From Neoceratodus forsteri (taxonomy: Eukaryota > Chordata > Ceratodontiformes > Ceratodontidae), in NCBI GenBank assembly GCA_016271365.2, contig CM028136.1:473627001-473691000 (forward strand): DNA of 64,000 bases, given 5' to 3'. Made by a program: the position numbers and the translations under genes. This document shows, in pieces, positions 57,286-64,000 of the stretch. Position 1 is the first letter of the stretch; every line of letters begins with the position of its first letter. The notes under the pieces were generated by a model, which did no database searches, was not told the origin of the DNA, and saw only the letters and a list, made by a program, of their open reading frames with translations.

Positions 57286-57995
57286 TAGTTGTGCGGTAGC
57301 ACAAGTATAATTAGGGTGGAGTGGAAGACTCCATGTTAAACCCCAGTCTTTACATTTTAATAACTTTGGTGGTGTTTGACAAAATTGCCCCAAATTTGGG
57401 CCTGCATTGTCAGGGTGGCAACCTCTCAAGACTTGTGAAGTTTTGTGGCAGGCAATTATCCAGACTCTGAGATCTGGATGTATCACAAATATAGAAAAAG
57501 AATCACTTTTGCCCTTCTTTGCTGTTTTATTGCTCTCACCTACAGACTAGATGATATGGAGTTTTGTTTCAAAACTTTAAGGCTGAAGAGACTTGAAGGT
57601 TGTGCCTTTTCAAAGTTTTGGGAAGAAATATTAATTAGTTCCGGTTATAAGTTTTGAAATTTGGCTTTTGCATATGTTCAGTAGGGTTTTAGGATAACCT
57701 TCTGATACAACACCAAAACTGTGCTTTCCAAAGCCATTTTACTTTCACAAAATTTGTATTTTTCATGTTGTGAGAAAAACTGTTCAGATCATGATAGTGG
57801 CCAGCTTTTTTTTTTCCTCTGGCTAAAATAAAATTTGAAAAAGCAGAAAAATGAAGTATTTGAAAAAAAAGAACATGAATTTTGCTAAACAGGACACATT
57901 AAGCAATATTCTGTTGTTTTGTTTTACCTAAAATGAGCCAGAAATACCTTTTGGGACTTTGCTCTCAATTTAAAGAAATGGCTGATTTTATGCTG
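57286..57995 (+). repeat. Unclassified repeat A, copy 3
   Basis: In the same orientation as 55131-55965. It shares GTGCGGTAGCACAAGTATA-type and AATAACTTTGGTGGTGTTT sequence and ends in GAGCCAGAAATACCTTTTGG. Confidence 0.7.
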
Positions 57996-58109
57996 CAAGC
58001 CAAAATGTTACTGTAGCACATTTAGCTGCAACAGTAAGGTGCAACACCAACATTTGGCGATGCTAAAATTTAGGTGTGTTGCAATGTTAGTGTCATACTT
58101 TAGCGCCAT

Positions 58110-58340
58110 TTTAAATGATCAACACAAGAAATTTAATTTTTATATCTCACACATATTTACTCATAACTTTTGAATATACTGTTTACATGACCCTACCTCT
58201 TGAACAAGGATGGTGGGATTTTTAAGTAAAGGTCAAATGGTGATTTCACAGTTGTTCTGTAAACCCACCTTTCGGTGGGATTTAATATATTCTAGTGACC
58301 AGCTTTCATGATATGGTGTCAACATGTCAAACAAAATGTT
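58110..58340. repeat. Repeat B-like fragment
   Basis: ACTCATAACTTTTGAATA, TGAACAAGGATGGTGGGATT and TGGTGATTTCACAG recall the repeat B units, but the match is weaker. Confidence 0.45.
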
Positions 58341-58351
58341 ATGAAGAAATG

Positions 58352-58620
58352 TTGTGTACAGGGCTGCCTTTGGCCCAGAGGATGACGTGTCGTGATTCAG
58401 TGCCAGTGAGCTTAGTTCGAGAGCATTCTCAGTGAGCCAGCAGGATGGACTGAGGATGGGGGGATGGCGCTGCTATAAGTCACCACCCTGGGCCTGGGGA
58501 AGGAAGGTCAGGGCCAGTTTTAGGATTTGGGGGACTCCCGGTGAAATTTATGATGGGGCCCCTCACCCAGGTGTCATTTTACATGTGGCCGGTGTATTAT
58601 TCAAATTTTATGGAGTTAAA
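58352..58620 (+). mobile_element. tRNA-derived SINE-like sequence
   Basis: An A box-like TTGGCCCAGAGGATGACG (from 58369) and a B box-like AGTTCGAGAGC (58414-58424) at tRNA spacing, followed by a GC-richer body. The family is not recognised. Confidence 0.5.
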
Positions 58621-58729
58621 ATACCAATGCACATGTAGGTGCTTAATCTCATTTTTAAGCCTAGAAACAATCCCTTCGATTAATGAAATAGTATACATCA
58701 GGCTGAGTTAAAGAATTTATGAGGCACTT

Positions 58730-58731
<2 letters not shown>

Positions 58732-58784
<53 letters not shown>
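58732..58784 (+). repeat. CA dinucleotide microsatellite
   Basis: About 26 uninterrupted CA units. Confidence 0.97.
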
Positions 58785-58786
<2 letters not shown>

Positions 58787-59104
58787 TTCAGGCTCAAAAC
58801 AGACAGTCGTAACACACCTACAAACAAAGTTTCCACACATAATTTCCACATGCACTTTCCACAAACATTACACCAGGCTACAGACACATGATCTGAGGTA
58901 GGCCTCATACATAAACAAAGGATCCACACACTCCCACCACCACCACCATGCAAGCTAATCCACATGTGTTTGTGGCCTGGGGTGAAGGTTGTAGAACCTC
59001 GGGGGGAAGGGATAAGGTGTGTGGATCTTTTGTTTGTAAGCAATCTAAAAATGTGTTTTCCAAGTTTTGTATAGGATCCCCAGGACTGTGTGTTTGTACC
59101 CTTA

Positions 59105-59145
<41 letters not shown>

Positions 59146-59600
59146 GTGGTGTTGGTGGATGGTGGATCCTTTGTGTACTGTAGGAGGTCTACACAGACTC
59201 ATATGTTTGTAGCCAGGCTACAAACACACAGCTTGAGGTAAGCCTCTACACAAAGGATTCATCACCCATGCACGCAAGTACAAAGGCTCCAAACACACAG
59301 ACCTAGGGTTCATATACAAAGTATACAAACACACAGTCTTGGCTTGCATACAAAAATACAATCAATACACCTTCCTCCCTACCTCATCCTCCACTTCACC
59401 CTCACCCTGGGACTCTACAACTATCTTTAACCCAGGCTACAAGCATATGCTTCGAGGACTTCTAAAATACAAACACACTGTCTCTAAATTTGCTAACAAA
59501 CAAGATCCACACATTCCTCTTCACCTTGGGACCCACAACATTTAACCCAGACTACAAGCACACAGTTTGAGGGCTCCTAAAAAACAAAGTGTAAACAGGT
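58785..59600. repeat. CA/GT-rich degenerate repeat region
   Basis: Recurring phrases such as ACAAACACACAG, AGGTAAGCCTC and ACAAAGGATCCACACA, some inverted, surround the second microsatellite. Long open frames here are simple-sequence translations. Confidence 0.7.
59109..59144 (+). repeat. GT dinucleotide microsatellite
   Basis: Eighteen GT units, opposite in sense to the CA tract 325 bases upstream. Confidence 0.97.
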
Positions 59601-60654
59601 TGCTGTGGGTGTTGTGATTACTACCCCTGCCTTGTGGGCTCAAACAAAGTTGATGGGCCTGGGTTCTGATTTTCCTAAATGGGGATTTGAATCAAGATAT
59701 TTTAGGTTTACTGAGGTGCCTCCAACCAGAGTAAAATGTGAGTCTGGTGTCAGAGTGGTACAACCCCCAGGATGCAGTACCTACCCATCTCCTCATAGTT
59801 TCCCCTGTACACATGAAAAATCAGTGTGTAACCTTATTTTTTATATGCAATTATTACCACTAGAAATATGCTCATGGTACAAAATGTTTTATTACATATT
59901 CTTTGCAGAACCAAAAAGCATGATGTCATACTAGTATGCAAAAACTACTGAACACATGTTTTTAATTAGGTGGAATTATTTGCTTTCACAAGAGTAAGAC
60001 AAGCTTGTTTTTCAGGCATATTTATTATGTCTGACCTCCAACCTTGCTAGCTAAAGCTAATGATAGTACACACCACTCATCATAACTTCAGACTGCACTT
60101 TACAAAGCATTTCTTATCACATGCTTAATGGTGCTTGGTGGACCTTGATACCTGATTTATGTTTTGGTTGGAAGTTCTGCCTGGTGGTCTGTAGTCATTG
60201 ATGCCTTTTGCTTAATTATATACTCTTAACAAAAACATACTAATTAACTAGATGTGTAGTGTAGTGCATATTTAGACAACACATAAGAAGGCACAATTTG
60301 GCACATGTGTCAAAGACTCTCAGTCAGTCTGTCCTGAAGAGCAGTGCTTTCCATATAGAACTATAAAGAAGTTTATTTTCTAGTTCTGTGGCTGTCCACT
60401 GGCCGTCTCCCCCCACTCATCATGTATAGACATTCTCAGCAATGCTGAGGGGGGCAGGGACAGAACTGTGCTACAGGCTGCACAGTGCTTCGCTTTCAAG
60501 AAAGAAAAAAGTGCCTTAAGTGGTTTGCAGTTTATGTTTTTGTGTGAGGGGGGCCCCTGCACAGGCGTGGTTTGGAGGTGCCAAATGCCAGCCCTGGAAT
60601 GGTGCAGTGTTGGCTGCATGGGCAACAAGTAACTATATAGTGAAGAGAAGTCCT
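59601..60654. other. Unassigned stretch
   Basis: No recognisable gene or repeat family. Confidence 0.45.
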
Positions 60655-60970
60655 CTCTTAACATAGGGCCCAGAGGGACCTACACATTTGCACCCATAGC
60701 TGCACAGAAACACAGGACCCAGAGAGCCCTGTACTTCCATAGCCAGAAGGACTTTTGGCCCTGCACCTCTACATCTGAAGTCATAGGGATGCACAGGGCC
60801 CAGAAGGACTTGCACTTCTGCAGCCTCCATACAGCCCCATAAATTATTCGCATCATAGGTGCAGGAAAATGCAGGGCCCAGAGGACCCTGCACTTCTGCA
60901 GGCAGATGGACTGAATCTTCTCTTGGCACAGGGCTTGGAGGGTCCTGCACATCTGCATCTGTTCCAACCC
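60655..60970 (-). repeat. Hairpin satellite, inverted block
   Basis: Units with GGGCCCAGAGG, CCTGCACTTCTGCAG and GCACAG. The longest minus-strand frame here (60633-61148) is a repeat translation with recurring V-Q-G-P-L-G-P and not a gene. Orientation and spacers differ from the block at 61200 on. Confidence 0.7.
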
Positions 60971-61199
60971 TAACTCCTACCTCCCAAGCAGCAAAAGGAC
61001 AATGCCACAAGCAACCACAGACAGCCATCATCAGGTTGGACAAACAACACACAATTGTTTCCAGATGATGCAAATGCAGTAGCACCTGACATGCTGCCTT
61101 CATGGATTTGTATATTTGGCATGCACACTGCCAGACATTCACACTCACTTTCTGGCTACAGATAGAAATCTACAATACTCAAATCACAGTAGAACTTCT

Positions 61200-61817
61200 G
61201 TCTGCAGATGTACAGGTCCCCGCAGCCACAGATATAAATCCATGATACCCAAATTACAAGAGTTCCTTTGTTGCAGAAGTGTTGGCTCCTATGGACCAGT
61301 GCTTTTGTAGCGGCAGGTACTCATGCACAGTGTAAGACATACACACACTTCTGGCTGTAAAAGTACATACTCTTGAGGGACCTGTGCTTCTAAAACCAGA
61401 GGTGTAAGAGATACACATCAGCCTCTGGCTGTAGTATTGCAGGGCCCATGAAATCCATGATACCCAAATTGAAATACTACTTCTGTCTGCAGAAGCACAG
61501 GCCCCTATGAGTCCATTGCTTCTGTAGCCACAGGTACACATGTACACTGTAAGACATACACACTGATATCTGGTTGCTGAAGCACAGGCCCTGTGGGGCC
61601 TACACCTCTGCTGCTACATATGTAAATCCATGATACCCAAACAGTAACACTACTTCAGTCTGCAGAACTGTAGGCCCTTGAGGGGCCTGTGCTTCTGCAG
61701 CCATAGGTGTATGATATTCACATCAACTTCTGTCTGCAGAAGCACAGGCTCCTGTATGCCAGCATTTCTGTTGCTGCATATAAAAATCCATGCTATCCAA
61801 ATAGCAAAACTACTTCT
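61200..61817 (+). repeat. Hairpin satellite, right block
   Basis: Seven or so units with the same alternating spacers as 1-367. From 61449 on it is the second copy of the window's first bases. Confidence 0.8.
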
Positions 61818-63352
61818 TTTTTTCCAAAATACTTTTTATTCATGTTGATACATGCCATATTTATAACATTTTTTACATTATTATATATTTATGTTCAACT
61901 CCCCCCTCCTCACTTGACTTTTTCTGGAAGGTATACACTTTAATGTTACATTAATATACAATGGTAATACTATATACATAACATGTCAGAGGTTTCTATT
62001 GGGGTTACTTATAATTCATATCTAAATACCTATATTCGGAACCCTTAAATCTTCATTAATGGTTCTGTATTTTCTTGGATTTCCCTCCATCTTGACCCCA
62101 TTATATCATCTGAAATAATATCTGTTTCATATATTAATTTTTCATTTAATAATGTTTCTTTCAAATTTGTCCACCAATAACATATTTCAAATGTTGGTAA
62201 TTTCTTTGTTTTCCAGTGATTCAAAATCATATGTTTCAGCACCATTGTTGATAATGCTAATATTTTAATATTTTGTGGGGAAATCTTTTTTGTAGAAAAA
62301 TTTTTGAATAAGAATATGTTGGGATCAAAAGGGAGATCTAGTTCAAATTGCTGTTTGATTATTTTATTCAGTTCTGACCACCATTCTTTTATTTCAGGAC
62401 ATTCTCCTAAACAGTGTATGAGTGTACCTTTGTAACCACAGTCATGCCAACATTTCTCAGAGTATTCTTTATTAATTTTAGAAATTTGTTGAGGAGTCAT
62501 GTATGCCCTGTCCAAAATCTTAAACTGTATAGATTTTGTTTTTGCTGAGACATAGTTTTTATGACCTAAAGTTCTCATTGATTCCCATTGATAATCTGTA
62601 AAATGAGTTTTTAACTGGGAATTCCATTTAGTATTTAATTTATGCGTATGGTTTATCTCTTTTTCTACTACCATTTTATAAAATCTGGATAATATTTTAT
62701 GTTGACTTTTATTTTTTAAATCAGTATGTTGTTTTGGGATATTTCCTGATTCTTGAAGGGGTGTTTTAAAAGTATTATGTATTTTTTAAACATATTCCGT
62801 AATGTATAGTAGTAGATCAGATTCCATATTTGGTCTGGAATCTTATCCTTTATTTGTTTATAAGTGGGAAATAGGGCCTCTATTAATAGGTCATCCCATT
62901 TTAATATTTCTATATCTTTTAAAATCTTGAAAAGAACAGTATCATAATCTCCCCATATTCTTTTGTTTGGTCTCATTGGTAAATATATCCATGGAATTTG
63001 TATTCTAGTGGACTTAATATATTTCCTGAATATTACAAATCATGAAGTCAGTATACAGCATGCTGTTTTAAATTATTAGATGTATATCCAAAATATATTT
63101 TGATATTATGGCAGTCTCTGTTGGGTATAGTATTTTTGGTATAGTTCATTGTCTAAATTAGGAAATAATGACCATTGAATATAGGTGGCTAATATTTGTG
63201 CTTATGTATACTATAGGGTCAGGACATCCCATGCCTCCCAATTTGCGTGGTGAGGATATTATAGTCCAAGCAATGTGGGGTTTACCCCACTCCATAAAAA
63301 TGTTGTAAATACTCATTTTAAATTTTGAAACCATTCTTTCCTAGGACACCCT
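61818..63352 (-). mobile_element. L1 LINE 3' part, second copy
   Basis: Copy of 368-1885: poly-A tail as T's after ACTACTTCT (61809-61817), AATAAA, ORF2 3' half, then the foldback junction at 63353. Confidence 0.9.
62045..63352 (-). pseudogene. L1 ORF2 C-terminal part, second copy
   Basis: The minus-strand frame 62674-62045 gives 209 uninterrupted residues to the natural stop, including the CWHDCGYKGTLIHC knuckle and a Trp/Lys-rich C-terminus (HWKTKKLPTFEICYWWTNL). The frame 62976-62716 precedes it. The same region is split in the first copy. Upstream sequence to 63352 aligns with 1505-1885. It is cut by the foldback element. Confidence 0.85.
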
Positions 63353-64000
63353 GGCAGATATTCAAAGGGTTGCACATGCGCAACAGTGTTCATGCACAAC
63401 CCACTGATGCGCTCGGTGTGATATTCAAAGGAAAAGTGCATGGTACAAATCCCGACGCCAGAGCACATCAGTGATGTATGCAGGCACAGGTGGGGTGTTC
63501 CCATGCATAACCTGCACAGCCTGATATTCAGCCCGGGATGCAGAGCCATGCATGCGCAACTCCGACCTGTGCCAGCACAAAGTTAAACCAAAAAAAAAAG
63601 GAACTGATGGCCACCCACAGGTGAGCTGCCACATTGCAGGGTGCAACACGGCAGCTGCCACCTGTGGGTGGCCGCCCGAGTTCTGGCTGCACCTGGCAGC
63701 ACCCCCCATGCCTGATCACGGGCATCTGTATAAAAAATTAATGAAACTGTCCAATATCCCTGGTGGTCCAGTGGACCAGCTATCCGCTCGATCACAGGCA
63801 TGTGTAAAAGAAAATATGCCATTATCCCTGGTGGTCTAGCGGACCCTATCTGCCAATCATGGGCATGTGCAAAGAATATATGCTATTATCCTGGTGGTCT
63901 AGCGGACCCTATCTGCCCGATCACGGGCATGTGTAGAAAAGAATATATGCCATTATCCCTGGTGGTCTATTGGACCCTATCTGCCCTATCACAGGCATTT
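63353..64000. mobile_element. Foldback element 1, second copy, left arm only
   Basis: Copy of 1886-2530: terminal GGCAGATATTCAA, then the 66 bp subunits from about 63757. The window ends inside the fourth subunit. Confidence 0.9.

Larger units (their letters stand above)
61449..64000. repeat. Right copy of the duplicated 2.5 kb segment
   Basis: Matches 1-2530 end to end: offset 61448 at the start and 61470 at the end, so 22 extra bases net. The copy runs out at the window edge and may continue. Confidence 0.95.

Noticed and set aside
58661..59202. Long minus-strand frames with Cys-Val or Thr-His runs
   Set aside because: They are translations of the CA/GT microsatellites.
60633..61148. 171-residue minus-strand open frame with a repeated V-Q-G-P-L-G-P pattern
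   Set aside because: It follows the hairpin satellite unit, has no independent start context, and the same satellite is non-coding elsewhere in the window.
1..64000. A host protein-coding gene with exons
   Set aside because: Every stretch with recognisable protein similarity belongs to a mobile element. No exon chain with splice sites or a known domain was seen, although short exons could be missed by eye.

Overview
This window looks like intergenic, repeat-saturated DNA from a vertebrate with a large genome. I found no host protein-coding gene, rRNA or bacterial gene. The mix of L1 and Tx1-like L1 LINEs, CR1 and L2-clade LINEs, a Ngaro/DIRS-group tyrosine-recombinase retrotransposon, CORE/MIR-like tRNA SINEs, a decayed LTR element and long foldback DNA elements fits an amphibian, lungfish or similar sarcopterygian best. 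That assignment is an inference from repeat content only.

Layout. 1-9.3 kb: a hairpin-satellite array carries a near full-length minus-strand L1 (about 368-8887). That L1 is itself interrupted by a 1.9 kb foldback element (1886-3787) and a SINE (4611-4826). 9.3-18.2 kb: microsatellite, two minus-strand CR1 copies in the same orientation, then a plus-strand L2-clade LINE with a GATT tail. 18.2-21.3 kb: a second 3 kb foldback element. 21.3-30.3 kb: two L1 ORF1 remnants, a 0.6 kb palindromic element, two CR1 3' ends, unclassified repeats A and B, a 140 bp CpG-rich hairpin and an array of roughly 64 bp units. 30.6-33.3 kb: an unclassified element with an internal tandem duplication, then an AT-rich stretch. 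33.3-41.1 kb: a nearly complete minus-strand Ngaro-type element with A1-ORFs-B1-A2-B2 split direct repeats and recognisable Gag zinc cluster, RT, RNase H, tyrosine recombinase and SGNH hydrolase. 41.1-44.5 kb: a Tx1-like L1 ORF2 and a tRNA SINE. 44.8-47.7 kb: an LTR and the remains of an LTR retrotransposon. 47.7-50.9 kb: CR1 endonuclease fragment, minisatellite with a nested SINE, L2-clade LINE. 51-60.6 kb: mostly unassigned sequence, more A/B repeats, and CA/GT-rich DNA. 60.6-64 kb: hairpin satellite again, then a second copy of the first 2.5 kb of the window.

The main structural surprise is that bases 1-2530 and 61449-64000 are the same sequence, including identical L1 and foldback junctions. 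They differ mostly by homopolymer-length indels. This is either a tandem duplication with a period near 61.45 kb or an assembly artefact, and it warns that many frameshifts here may be sequencing noise.

The most interesting biology is a set of palindromic foldback elements built from 60-66 bp subunits with a shared core motif, and a satellite whose monomers are each a hairpin. No coding sequence in the window appears intact.
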